Positions 54,653-64,000 of a stretch of 64,000 bases of DNA are shown here, piece by piece; position 1 is the stretch's first letter, and every line of letters begins with the position of its first letter. Where the stretch lies: positions 270,681 through 334,680 of the forward strand of contig NMRB01000401.1 of NCBI GenBank assembly GCA_002633025.1, written 5' to 3'. The notes below the pieces were generated by a model. It ran no database searches. It worked only from the letters and a program-made list of their open reading frames with translations, and was not told where the DNA came from. A program made the position numbers and the translations under genes. This DNA is from Notospermus geniculatus (Eukaryota > Nemertea > Pilidiophora > Heteronemertea > Lineidae).

Positions 54653-55364
54653 AGTGCGTTACCATAAATTATCGCTGGGTGACGCATGTCCAAAATAGAC
54701 ACAAATTACATGGGGTCATTTCTGTTGCCGAAGCCGAGAACGCCGCTGTTCACAAAGTTGGATATCAAAGCAAAGATCTGGCAAAGAATCAGAGGGGTTC
54801 AATATCTCTGTGCTTGGAAATTGCAGTTTGAATCGGAAATTTCCACAGGATTTTCAGCGCATTCGGTGACGAGACTCGCGGCGTCACCAACGTCATTGAC
54901 GTCATGCGCAATAACAATACCAATGACGGCGTCGGAACATGGCCATCTCGGCCAGTTGTGCAAACTTTGCAAAAACTTTCCTGTTTTTCGGTGGCTGCAT
55001 CCGTGAACAGTAGAGTTCGCTGATTTGAAACACCATGCTATTTAGATGCTATGTTTATTCAGGATCATTAACGTGTGTGCAATTCCGCCAGTGATTTGAC
55101 AAGTGAAGAAAAAATCTGTGCACTTCATGACAAGGTCGCGCCAAAAATCGGCCAAACATGTAAACTTCGGCGATAATTTTGCGTCACGTGCTATTCATCG
55201 TATCCATGACGTAGGCCCAGGCCTACGTGACCATGGTGACGTTGTGACGTTGCGTCTTTTTGCCCACCAGCTTCTTCAGCAAAGCCATGAAATTTGCCCA
55301 CCACCCTTGCGACGTCAGCAATGGCGGACACTGTCGTAGTTACGTCATGGATACGATGAATATC
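54653..55364. mobile_element. Composite insertion in the LINE: repeat copy 2 plus a MITE
   Basis: Copy 2 of the 53189 unit starts TATAGTGCGTTACC and interrupts the LINE at AGC-TAT; coding resumes at TAT-CTGTCTGACC, so TAT appears to be duplicated. Within it, ATTCATCGTATCCATGACGTA-type 21-bp perfect ends at 55193-55213 and 55341-55361 bound a 169-bp MITE. Confidence 0.75.
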
Positions 55365-55482
55365 TGTCTGACCGTAGAGCAGTGTGTCAAGATTGGAAAT
55401 TCATGTAGTGAGCCCCTGACACTTACTAAAGGGGTACCACAAGGGTCGCTAATGGGACCTGTACTTTTCAACAAAAAGGAAT

Positions 55483-56039
55483 AATAGCAGTAACAATTCA
55501 GTCATAGCAGCTAGCTCAGCATCTAGCAGGAAAAAATGAGTGTGTGCATGTGATGGAACAGCTTTAAAAGGTGTAAGCAGCTGATGGAACAGCAAAATTT
55601 GTAAATAGTTCCGAGAATTCAGAGCTCAATTGGATTCTATGAGATTGACGGATTGGAATGGTCAAAGGCAATGACTGAGTTGATAGTCCTGGAGGTATCT
55701 GGCATCCTCTGATAGTCCTGGAGGTATCTGGCATCCTCTGATAGTCCTGGAGGTATCTGGCATCCTCTGCCAGAATTGACGGAGGCTGTTGTAGTTCGTA
55801 AGAGTCACAATGCTGCTCAGGATGATAGGCAGGCAGTTCAACGCAGGTGCTGACTTGTGAGCCAGATGTGCACTGTTCAACGCAGGTGCTGACTTGTGAG
55901 CCAGATGTGCATGTAGGTTGTCACATTGAATGTTGAGCAGCAGGACTTCAGCTCAGGAGGCATGTGGAAATCATATGAGAGAGGGTAAGGATTAGGAATA
56001 AGCTATTTTAAAAAAGGGATATTTCTACGGCTAGTGATT
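55483..56039. repeat. Two small tandem repeats
   Basis: TGATAGTCCTGGAGGTATCT + GGCATCCTC (29 bp) repeats three times at 55680-55770, and TGTTCAACGCAGGTGCTGAC + TTGTGAGCCAGATGTGCA (38 bp) twice at 55836-55911. Confidence 0.85.
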
Positions 56040-56280
56040 GACAGTGTTGTGAGAAATGCACTGGAAATGGTCTGTTTTGGAATGGAATTGAAAAGTACTG
56101 GAATTGTTTTATCTTCAATGGAATGGAAGTGTACCAGAAACGGTCTGTTCTGGAGTGGAATTGAGGGGAAATGGTCTGGTCTGGAATGGAATTCAATGGT
56201 ACTGGAAATGGGCTGTTTTGGAATGGAATTGAAGGGCACTGGAAATGATCTGTTGTGGAATGGAATACATTGATCTGAGC
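56040..56280. repeat. GGAATGGAATTGAA minisatellite
   Basis: Degenerate units of TCTGTTTTGGAATGGAATTG + AAKGGTACTGGAAATGG, about 36 bp, six to seven copies. The minus-strand frames over it are artefacts. Confidence 0.8.
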
Positions 56281-56689
56281 TGCAATTGTTTTGAACTGAA
56301 TGGGATGTAAAGTGGAGACTTGTACTCTAAATAAATTGTGTGCCAGGGCAATGCTCATAATGATCAAAAAAAATCTAAAGGTGCGAATACAAACAAATAC
56401 ATGGAAACACATATCATGGTTTCCCATGGTAACCATGGTTACTAAGTATATAAAGTAACAAAGTGGCTCCCTCTTTGGACAACATTGAGAAACATACAAT
56501 TGAATTCATGTATTGTGATGTTGACGGAACTTCCTTTCGAGACGCCACCTTGTGACGGCGTCGGGAGTTGACAAGTTGATTTTGTTTTTGCGTCCATGCA
56601 TCTGAGGTCTGTGGTATTCAATGGTTTATATTCTAGTACTGAACTTCTGTGATGTTGTATGCCTATGGAGGTCAGTGTCGTTTATTGCC

Positions 56690-57112
56690 ACGGTTACAAG
56701 CCTTGTTGCCGTGGTCACTGTAAAAGTCATGGCCTTCGGTTGCCATGGTTATGAGTCAACCTGCCATTGTCACTCTAAATGCCATGTCCTTTGGTTGCCA
56801 TGGTTATGAGCCTTGTTGCCATGGTCACTGTAAAAGTCACGGCCTTTGGTTGCCATGGTTATGGACTTGGTTACCATGGTTATGGCCTTGGTTGCCATGG
56901 CTATGAGCCTTGTTGCATAGTCACTGTAAATGTCATGGCCTTTGGTTGCCATGGTTATGGCCTTGGTTGCCATGGTTATGAGCCTTGTTACCATGCTCAC
57001 TGTAAATGTCATGGCCTTGGTTGCCATGGTTATGGCCTTGGTTGCCATGGTTACAAGCCTTGTTACCACGGTCACTGTAAAGGTCATGGCCTTTGGTTGC
57101 CATGTCTGTTGT
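56690..57112. repeat. GTTGCCATGG minisatellite
   Basis: Units combine GGCCTTTGGTTGCCATGGTT, ATGAGCCTTGTTACCATGGT and CACTGTAAATGTCAT. GTTGCCATGGTTAY occurs about ten times. Frames on both strands (112 and 121 codons) exist only because of the repeat. Confidence 0.85.
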
Positions 57113-57424
57113 GGTAGGGTTATTGTTATCAACATGGAGATGAAGTTTGCATTTTAAGTTTGTTTGAATAGTATTCGATGCTGTATTTTTGCTGCCTACG
57201 GGACTTGTTTTCCAAATTCTAAAGATTCTGTAAAGCTATTGATAATAGGGTCAAGATTTCAACACAGTGCTAATGATGAGATGAGATTTTGGCCGTGTCA
57301 TTTGTACATCGATGGCATCACAAGAGAACAATCAGAATGGGTAAGGAAGTGTGTACCTCAACTGTAAATTATAAATTAAACCTCATTAACATGATGTAAG
57401 GGCATTTATTTATGACAACACATA
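57113..57424. other. Intron, nothing certain
   Basis: A short frame ending at GAATGG|GTAAGG (57342) has a donor-like end but no recognisable protein match and no good acceptor. Confidence 0.35.
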
Positions 57425-57628
57425 CAGTGGAACCTTATAACCACTTAGGTGGTCAAATTTTGGTCTTTGGGACTGCCAATTTGAGTGGTCCCAGTTCGGA
57501 TACCGAGGTGGTCCTGTTACCGAGGTCATGTTAATGGAAATTAATAAAATAATCAGGACTGGACTAAAGTGGTCCACTAAGGTGAGGTGGTCCTGTTACC
57601 AAGGTGGTCCCCAACCAAGGTTCCTCTG
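57425..57628. mobile_element. 204-bp CAGTGGAACCT element (pogo/Tigger-like)
   Basis: TA flanks; CAGTGGAACCTTATAACCAC and CAACCAAGGTTCCTCTG are the ends. GGTGGTCCTGTTACC and variants recur inside. Shares its end with 26338-26520. Confidence 0.75.
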
Positions 57629-58283
57629 TACATCAAAGACCTGGAGAAAACCTTAGGGAGGGTCTCAACCGATGCAGAAAGAATATAAATGTAGGCTTAC
57701 TTGTTCAGGGCCTCTGCTACTCATTCAGAAATGCCTGTCTCATTTCGATGTTTTCATGTCACCTTGCATGACTTGCATTAGTTATTCTATCAAGCATTTA
57801 GGAGATGGAAATAAGTATCCAACAGTGGCAGTCCTCCTTCGTGATCTGTATTTTTCTGACTGCAGGTAGATACCATATACATATGTGTACAGAGACGCTA
57901 GTGCGACTCTTCTGTATACTGCAAAATCAACATTTTGTGACGAAGAATATTGAATTTTTTATGACTTTTCCAATGGTGGCATTTTTTCGCCAAAGCATAA
58001 TTTGTGTCGGTAGAGATTTGTTTCCGCTGACTTGAAGGCAAATACTAGTACCGGTACTTTATGGACAGTCTTATGGATACTGGGCATAATGGCTACAGTA
58101 TTCCCTACAAAAAGAATATGTTCCTGACTAAACCCATAAACTACATGTATTTGAAATGCAAGGCCTTTAGTTCCATATTCCAGGCCAGTGGAAGGCAGGT
58201 CAGCACTTTTCCTGTGTGAAGTAGGCAATAGGGAAAAAGTGTGAAGAAGTTGGTAGTACATTTCATGATCAGGAGTAAGAGTT
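57629..58283. other. Intron, nothing recognised
   Basis: No feature seen. Confidence 0.4.
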
Positions 58284-59335
58284 GCAATTAACCACTAACT
58301 TCAACATGGCAAAATAAGTGCCAGGCCTGTGCAACAGACACCAGAAAGTGAACACAATGATTAAACCACAAACTACAATATTTACCAGTTGACTGAGCGC
58401 AATTAACCACTAACTTCAACATGGCAAAATAAGTGCCAGGCCTGTGCAACAGACACCAGAAAGTGAACACAATGATTAAACCACAAACTACAATATTTAC
58501 CAGTTGACTGAGCACAACCTTGGAGTGTTTGGCTAACTTGAACAGCCTAGCAAACATCATTAGGTTATTTACCACTGACTTGTGCACATTTCCAAGCTTG
58601 GCACTTTGCCCATGTTGAAGTCAGGGTGAATCATACTTTACACTAGTCCGTAAATTCCAGTCCATGACACCACGAGGCAACCATCGCATCACGTACTTAA
58701 ATGTATTGGCATCGCATACTTAAACTCACTAGTTGTCACCATAATGCTATAATGGCACAAATTTCCAAGCCGAGTGATTTAAGTCGAACGTTTAGGATGG
58801 TCAATAAACCGGAAGGTAGGGCTAACATTATTTGTATTCTTTAATGTACAGCTTTGTGACTTTGGAGTTAGGGAAGGGGGTCGTGACTTTGGCAACTCTT
58901 TAAGCGCTGCACCATGTGAAAGTTTATTCATGCGAGTTGGCTCTCTATGGGCAATTCACCGTTGTTGGTATCCTTACATCTTCTACTGAGGCCAGTGACG
59001 CAAACAACTGCCCATAGTTTTCAATGGTTCATTTGCCCATAAAGAGAGAAAACTCATGTAAAGTATAATTCGCCCTAACTTCAACATGGGCAAAGTGCCA
59101 GGCTTGTGCAAGAGACACCATAAAGTGAACACAATGATTATAAACCACCGTATTTACCAGTTGACTGGGCACAACCTTGGATTTGCTATAGGTTATGGAA
59201 AGTAAACCAAGTTACCCTAACATCATTCGGTAACTGCGACATGGATTATTTACCACTGACCTGTGCACATTTCAAGCTTGGCACTTTGCCCATGTTGAAG
59301 TTAGGGTGAATCATACTTTAGAGACCAACATGTGT
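58284..59335. repeat. Cluster of CTAACTTCAACATGG elements
   Basis: A 114-bp unit (GCAATTAACCACTAACTTCA ... TTACCAGTTGACTGAGC) is repeated head to tail at 58284 and 58398. CCATGTTGAAGTYAGGGTGAATCATACTTTA-type ends occur at 58608 and 59290, with the inverse at 59075. These bound inverted-repeat elements of 250-350 bp (AAAGTATRATTCACCCTAAC ends), recurring at 62130-63845. GCGAGTTGGCTCTCTATGGG at 58933 belongs to the AGGCG family. Confidence 0.7.
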
Positions 59336-59816
59336 GAGAAAATTCCCACATGGAGCGGACTTTACGGAGTGCTTTGAACTAGACGGGTTGGGGATAAGTA
59401 ATCGTGTTGCATAGAGTATTTTTGATTGTGATAGGTCTAGACTGTGAGAAAAGCTTGTTAAATAAGTACATTTTGGATGAACAGGCAGATTGCTGGGACA
59501 AGTAATCTAATTGTGAGTTATGAACCAGAGTCAGCCTGATCAGTCCAGAATATTGTTGTTGGTAAACTATGTACCATGCCTCTTCCTTCAGGTTCAAACT
59601 GACAGGGGCCCAACCCAAATTTCTCATTAATTTACTGTTTCCAAAAAATCATGAAATAGAAACGGGTTTCTAAGGTGAAATCGGGACTCTATAGGGCGTT
59701 AGGCCCGGTGTGATAGAATCGGGTTTCTAAGGTGAAATCGGGACTCTGTAGGGCATTAGGCCCGGTGTGATAGAATCAAATGTTCCCACTACCAGATGTC
59801 CGCTTCTTTTGTTCAG
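59336..59816. other. Intron with a 60-bp tandem duplication
   Basis: AATCGGGTTTCTAAGGTGAA + ATCGGGACTCT(A/G)TAGGGC + GTTAGGCCCGGTGTGATAG occurs at about 59657 and 59716. Confidence 0.75.
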
Positions 59817-59928
59817 GGGACATCTCGTGACAGAAGTTCCTATCTCAATGAACGAAGCGCGAAAAAGGGAGCCGGTTGCGAAGACCCTGGGTGCGAGGAT
59901 GGCAGTTTGCAGGTCCCTCATTCAGTAA
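59817..59928 (+). CDS. SCHIP1: Candidate terminal SCHIP1 exon
   Basis: A strong acceptor (CCGCTTCTTTTGTTCAG, ends 59816) is followed by a frame that accepts the phase-2 end of exon 52637 (CG+G = Arg) and continues 36 codons to TAA at 59926-59928. The tail contains VPISMNEARKREPVAKTL. GC content is higher than in the surroundings. Vertebrate SCHIP1 has a short tail after DLTR (HAESQQKHMAEK...); this one does not resemble it, so the assignment rests on splice site, phase and position. The true last exon may be elsewhere, including outside the window. Confidence 0.5.
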
Positions 59929-59964
59929 AATATTACTTCGCAAAAGAGGTCACTGTGTGTATTA

Positions 59965-60179
59965 AGGCGCTGCTCCACTTGACTGTTTTCTCGCAGAAGT
60001 TGGCTCACAGTGGGCAACTCAACTGCGAGCAGTTGTTTGTGTCATTGGTCTCGGCGTATAAAGCCGACGGGACACAAACAATTGTGAATTGCCCATTTTG
60101 AGCCAACTTCTGTGAGAAAACTTGAATTGCCCATTTTGAGCCAACTTCTGCGAGAAAACTGTCAAGTGGAGCAGCGCCT
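59965..60179. mobile_element. AGGCG element (PIF/Harbinger-like) after the last exon
   Basis: AGGCGCTGCTCCACTTGAC ... GTCAAGTGGAGCAGCGCCT; TTA at 59962-59964 but TCA at 60180-60182, so one target copy has mutated. GAATTGCCCATTTTGAGCCA + ACTTCTG(T/C)GAGAAAACT is doubled within the right arm. If 59817 is the last exon, the element is in its 3' UTR region. Confidence 0.8.
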
Positions 60180-60399
60180 TCAGTTTGAACATGGAGGAAG
60201 AGGTATTTTGCTGTCGATGTAACTCTTCCAAATTGCGTCCTATGGTTCTGTGAAAGCCTTGTGCTTCTTTCATTGTTAAACAGCTGCTGATGCAGCACGT
60301 GTGTTATCTGTTGCATGAAATTTAAGATGCATTCATTCAAACGTATGGACTTCGTTTACAGTTACACTATTAGCTTTACACAGGCACAGAAAAATTTGC

Positions 60400-60655
60400 T
60401 CCCTTTGGTCACCTCAAAGGTCACCATGCAGGAAAACCAGGAAACAATCAAAGGTCATCTTGCTGGAAAACCAGGAAACAATCAAAGGTGATCATGCAGG
60501 AAAACCAGGAAGCAATCAAAGGTGATCATGCAGGAAAACCAGGAAAGAGTCCCAGGTTTTCATACAGGAAAACCAGGAAGCAATCAAAGGTCAACATGGT
60601 GGAAAACTAGGAAACAATCAAAGGTTGCCATGCAGGAAAACCAGGATTCAATCAA
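60400..60655. repeat. Minisatellite, AAGGTCACCATGCAGGAAAA
   Basis: Seven units of about 38 bp: CAAAGGTSAYCATGCAGGAA + AACCAGGAARCAAT. Confidence 0.9.
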
Positions 60656-60700
60656 AACGTTATTTTCCAAATGTGAATAATTTTCAGCATCAAGCATGTA

Positions 60701-60851
60701 AAGCGGGTGATCCACTGTTGCGATTTTGGCTTAAGACGGGGTTGCGTTCCCTTGCGATTACCTTATAAGGACTTCCGATTGCTATATAAGGTAATCGCAA
60801 GGGAACGCAACCCCGTCTCAAGCCAAAATCGCAACAGTGGATCACCCGCTT
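60701..60851. mobile_element. 151-bp near-perfect palindrome with TA target site
   Basis: TA at 60699-60700 and 60852-60853. Arms of about 65 bp (AAGCGGGTGATCCACTGTTG, CGATTTTGGCTT, ACGGGGTTGCGTTCCC, TTGCGATTACCTTATA) differ at one base from their mirror. The loop is about 20 bp (AGGACTTCCGATTGCTA). Confidence 0.9.
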
Positions 60852-61055
60852 TAGAATACCCAACCGAATTATAAGTGGTTTAAATATGTACTGGAAATGT
60901 ATAGTGAGTCTTAAGTTTCGTTGATTCTGTACAAACTGGGCACTTTAGCAAGTAACTGGGCCTAGCAGAGTTCTATGAACATGGGCCCTGATGAACAGTG
61001 AATAACATTAACTGGAGTTTTCAAACAACATCTGGCTTTTCGGCTTATCCCGATC
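60852..61055. other. Unannotated stretch
   Basis: Nothing recognised. Confidence 0.4.
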
Positions 61056-63685
61056 ATGGTGACTGCATGATGAAGATATGTTGGTAGCGTCTTGATACCT
61101 TCCTTACTTAGCCATTTCGTTACCTTGGCTGGTTTTCCTGCCCGTGATGTCATGACGCTGCCATGGCGTCACTAACGTAATGCACTAACACCGTGTACAC
61201 TACATGTACGTGACATCATCATGATGACATCATAATGATGCAATGTCTGGTACCGGTACTGAAGTGTTTAAATTAATACTAAGTCAACTTGGGTCATGGC
61301 ATTGAGCCATGGTCCAACAACTTTTCCTGTTAGTAGGGTAGCATGTCTGTCCACACTCAGTAATTGTCCATGTCAGTTTTGGGAATGTTGAGTTTTACGG
61401 CAAATTAATTGTCTACTTTGGATGGCCATCTGAATAAGAAAGACTGGTTGTCAGGTTGTCAGTTGCTAGTGATACCTGTGACCACACCCTACTAAAAAAA
61501 TATCTCTAGGGTATTCTTGGGGAGACTGTTCCAAAATACCCATTGACTAGGGTGTTCTAAGGTGTTCTTGGTTATCTCTGGAGTACTCGGGCACCGTAGA
61601 GATGCCCTAGAACACCCTTCAGTCAATGGATATTTTGGAACAGTCTACCCAAGAATACCCTAGAAAACCCAATATCACCCTAGAGACATTTTTTTAGTAG
61701 GGAACTGATATGAGCGAAAAACTAGTGGGCTATAGGGTTCCTTTAAGGATGTTCCTGAAGAGTAGTCACATGAAAATAGAAATACGTTGTAATAAAAAGC
61801 GGTGAAAGATGGGTCACTCCAAGTCTGCATCAAAGATGGAGCTTTTTGGGGTCTTCACCAAACTTGACCTGTGTTCCATCAAAAGTACATTAGAATCTTT
61901 CGTTCCACGTACATCTGTCTGAGTTGAAAGTAGGTCAACTTTTGGTAGGCCATCCTTAGTCGATGACAGCTACCATGTTTTTGATGTATCACAACTTTGT
62001 TCTGTATTGTGTTTTTCAAGAACCACTGATTGTGAGGTGCAGTTGGGTAAAAAACCACAATGCAAAAGTGTTGCTCACCACGTTTACATTGGTGTATAGA
62101 CGGACCTACTGTCAACTGACTTTAAAAGTACATGTAAAGTATGATTCACCCTAACTTCAACATGGGCAAAGTGCCAGGGGCCTTATTTATGAAGCCTTCG
62201 CAACTTTGCATTCACACAAATCTTTTGTAAGGCAGTCAATGAACAATATGGCATGTGCAGCCAAACAATAGACTTGCATTCTCGCAAAGTTGCAAAGGCT
62301 TCATAAATATGGCCCCTTGCCTGTGCAACTCGCCAACAGACACACAAGAAGTAAACACAATGATTAAACCACAGTATTTACCAGAATGGTGACTGCATGA
62401 TGAAGATATGTTGGTAGCGTCTTGATACCTTCCTTACTTAGCCATTTCGTTACCTTGGCTGGTTTTCCTGCCCGTGACGTCATGACGCTGCCATGGCGTC
62501 ACTAACGTAATGCACTAACACCGTGTACACTACATGTACGTGACATCATCATGATGACATCATAATGATGCAATGTCTGGTACCGGTACTGAAGTGTTGA
62601 AATTAATACTAAGTCAACTTGGGTCATGGCATTGAGCCATGGTCCAACAACTTTTCCTGTTAGTAGGGTAGCATGTCTGTCCACACTCAGTAATTGTCCA
62701 TGTCAGTTTTGGGAATGTTGAGTATTACGGCAAATTAATTGTCTACTTTGGATGGCCATCTGAATAAGAAAGACTGGTTGTCAGGTTGTCAGTTGCTAGC
62801 GATATCTGTGACCACACCCTACTAAAAAAATATCTCTAGGGTATTGTTGGGGAGACTGTTCCAAAATACCCATTGACTAGGGTGTTCTCAGGTGTTCTTG
62901 GTTATCTCTGGAGTACTCGGACATCGTAGAGATGCCCTAGAACACCCTTCAGTCAATGGGTATTTTGGAACAGTCTACCCAAGAATACCCTAGAAAACCC
63001 AATATCACCCTAGAGACATTTTTTTAGTAGGGAACTGATATGAGCGAAAAACTAGTGGGCTATAGGGTTCCTTTACGGATGTTCCTGAAGAGTAGTCACA
63101 TGAAAATAGAAATAGGCCTACGTTGTAATAAAAAAGCGGTGAAAGATGTGTCACTCCAAGTCTGCATCAAAGATGGAGCTTTTTGGGGTCTTCACCAAAC
63201 TTGACCTGTATGTGTTCCGTCAAAAGTACATTAGAAACTTTCGTTCCACGTACATCAGTCTGAGTTGAAAGTAGGTCAACTTTTGGTAGGCCATCCTAAG
63301 TCGATGACAGCTACCATGTTTTCGATGCATCACAACTTTGTTCAAGAACCACTGATTGTGAGGTGCAGTTGGGTAAAAAACCACAATGCAAAAGTGTTGC
63401 TCACCGCCTTTACATCGGTGACTTTAAAAGTACATGTAAAGTATGATTCACCCTAACTTCAACATGGGCAAAGTGCCAGGGGCCTTATTTATGAAGCCTT
63501 CGCAAATTTGCATTCACGCAAATCTTTTGTAAGGCAGTCAATGAACAATATGGCATGTGCAGCCAAACAATAGACTTGCATTCTCGCAAAGTTGCAAAGG
63601 CTTCATAAATATGGCCCCTTGCCTGTGCAACTCGCCAACAGACACACAAGAATGAACACAATGATTAAACCACAGTATTTACCAG
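61056..63685. repeat. Recent tandem duplication, units of about 1.33 kb
   Basis: 61056-62383 and 62386-63685 are near-identical (offset 1330 bp at the left, 1302 bp at the right because of small deletions, the largest in TTGTTC[TGTATTGTGTTTT]TCAAG and GTGTATAGACGGACCTACTGTC). Each unit carries a palindrome CTACTAAAAAAATATCTCTAGGG ... CCCTAGAGACATTTTTTTAGTAG-type (61488-61700 and 62818-63030) and a GGGGCCTTATTTATGAAGCC ... GCTTCATAAATATGGCCCC palindrome (about 62177-62317 and 63479-63617). No gene is included. Confidence 0.92.
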
Positions 63686-64000
63686 CTGACTGAGCACAAC
63701 CTTGGATCTGCTGCAGGCTCATGGAAAGTAAACCAAGTTACCCTTACATCATTTACTGTGACCTGGCTTATTTACCACTGACCAGTGCACATTTCCAATC
63801 TTCGCACTTTGCCCATGTTGAAGTTAGGTGAATCATACTTTATCTCAGTTCAATCACAGGAGTTTCTCAAAGGAAGTACAGTACAAATGTACTGAATTTC
63901 TCTTATCTCAAAAGTGACTTGGACAATTATTTTGTGAGTGTGGCTGTAATTCTTTCCCTGTCACCAAACAATTTATGTGCAATACTTGTAATTACATTGT
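63686..64000. repeat. Further CTAACTTCAACATGG element end and unannotated tail
   Basis: CTTCGCACTTTGCCCATGTTGAAGTTAGGTGAATCATACTTTA-type end at 63800-63842, the counterpart of the inverse copy at 63436. The last 150 bp show nothing. Confidence 0.6.

Larger units (their letters stand above)
53605..55482 (+). pseudogene. LINE reverse transcriptase remnant, broken by two insertions
   Basis: Piece 1 (53605-53687) reads LFNDFFISVADKIGRN, the spacer before the RT domain. Piece 2 (54061-54652) has SKKATGLDDISIKILK, RVTPIFKKDD, NYRPVSVLPIVSKVFE and, after a frameshift near 54530, ILMDLSKAFDCLPQ (the RT palm Asp). Piece 3 (55378-55482) has TKGVPQGSLMGPVLFN. The YADD box and 3' part are missing. This is a CR1/L2/Jockey-type non-LTR retrotransposon fragment, same strand as SCHIP1, in the intron before the putative last exon. 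It cannot make an active enzyme. Confidence 0.9.
30433..59928 (+). other. SCHIP1: SCHIP1 gene span (exons below)
   Basis: Vertebrate SCHIP1 binds schwannomin/merlin (NF2) and is an axon initial segment and node of Ranvier protein that binds ankyrin-G; that is family knowledge. Here five exons match it in order with canonical AG/GT borders, and four more fit by position and phase. Two complete in-frame paths exist: 30433+37216+49187+51139+51590+52637+59817 (966 nt with stop) and 45500+48055+49187+51139+51590+52637+59817 (1116 nt with stop). Both lengths divide by three. Introns hold nested small transposons, a LINE remnant and one assembly gap. Exons from the five-member core are near certain; the outer ones need transcript support. 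Confidence 0.85.

Noticed and set aside
56770-57135. Frames of 112 and 121 codons on opposite strands
   Set aside because: Both come from the GTTGCCATGG tandem repeat.
57208-57342. Possible exon ending at GAATGG|GTAAGG
   Set aside because: Donor-like end only; no convincing acceptor, no family match and wrong relation to the SCHIP1 coding phase could not be excluded or supported.

Overview
The window is animal nuclear DNA with one spliced protein-coding gene, on the plus strand, inside a very repeat-dense landscape. Long introns, GT/AG exon borders, short exons, LINE and cut-and-paste transposon remnants and the absence of long uninterrupted ORFs all say eukaryote. The palindromic octamers TACATGTA and TAGGCCTA recur throughout, which I associate with marine invertebrate genomes (lancelet, hemichordate, echinoderm, mollusc). 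I cannot name the species.

The gene is the orthologue of vertebrate SCHIP1 (schwannomin-interacting protein 1). Exons at 37216, 49187, 51139, 51590 and 52637 match the vertebrate protein in order and have consensus splice sites. Further exons fit by phase: a possible 51-codon first exon at 30433, a possible alternative first exon at 45500, a large acidic exon at 48055 and a possible terminal exon at 59817 ending at a stop at 59928. Two in-frame products can be read: 30433+37216+shared 3' exons (321 residues) and 45500+48055+shared 3' exons (371 residues). Exons 37216 and 48055 carry similar L-Q-[IL]-C-F-[MI]-N-D motifs, so the gene seems to swap two related N-terminal modules in front of one coiled-coil C-terminus.

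Region by region: 1-30.4 kb is intergenic (or further upstream gene territory) made of nested inverted-repeat elements, minisatellites (42 bp at 6.7 kb, about 55 bp at 19-20.8 kb, about 54 bp at 23-24 kb, about 75 bp at 27.5 kb) and a 470-bp tandem duplication at 24-25 kb. 30.4-60 kb is the SCHIP1 locus, with introns full of small palindromic elements, a broken LINE (53.6-55.5 kb) and a 339-bp assembly gap. 60-64 kb is downstream, dominated by a recent tandem duplication of about 1.3 kb.

The most notable non-genic signals are: (i) at least nine elements of several families that all begin CAG and end CTG and are flanked by 5- or 6-bp target duplications, two of them supported by paralogous empty sites inside this window; (ii) tiny near-perfect palindromes sharing the core AACAATAG...CTATTGTT although their ends and target duplications belong to different classes; (iii) a dispersed repeat, at least nine copies, whose consensus resembles a hammerhead ribozyme core. 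None of the elements carries an intact transposase here, so all must have been mobilised in trans.
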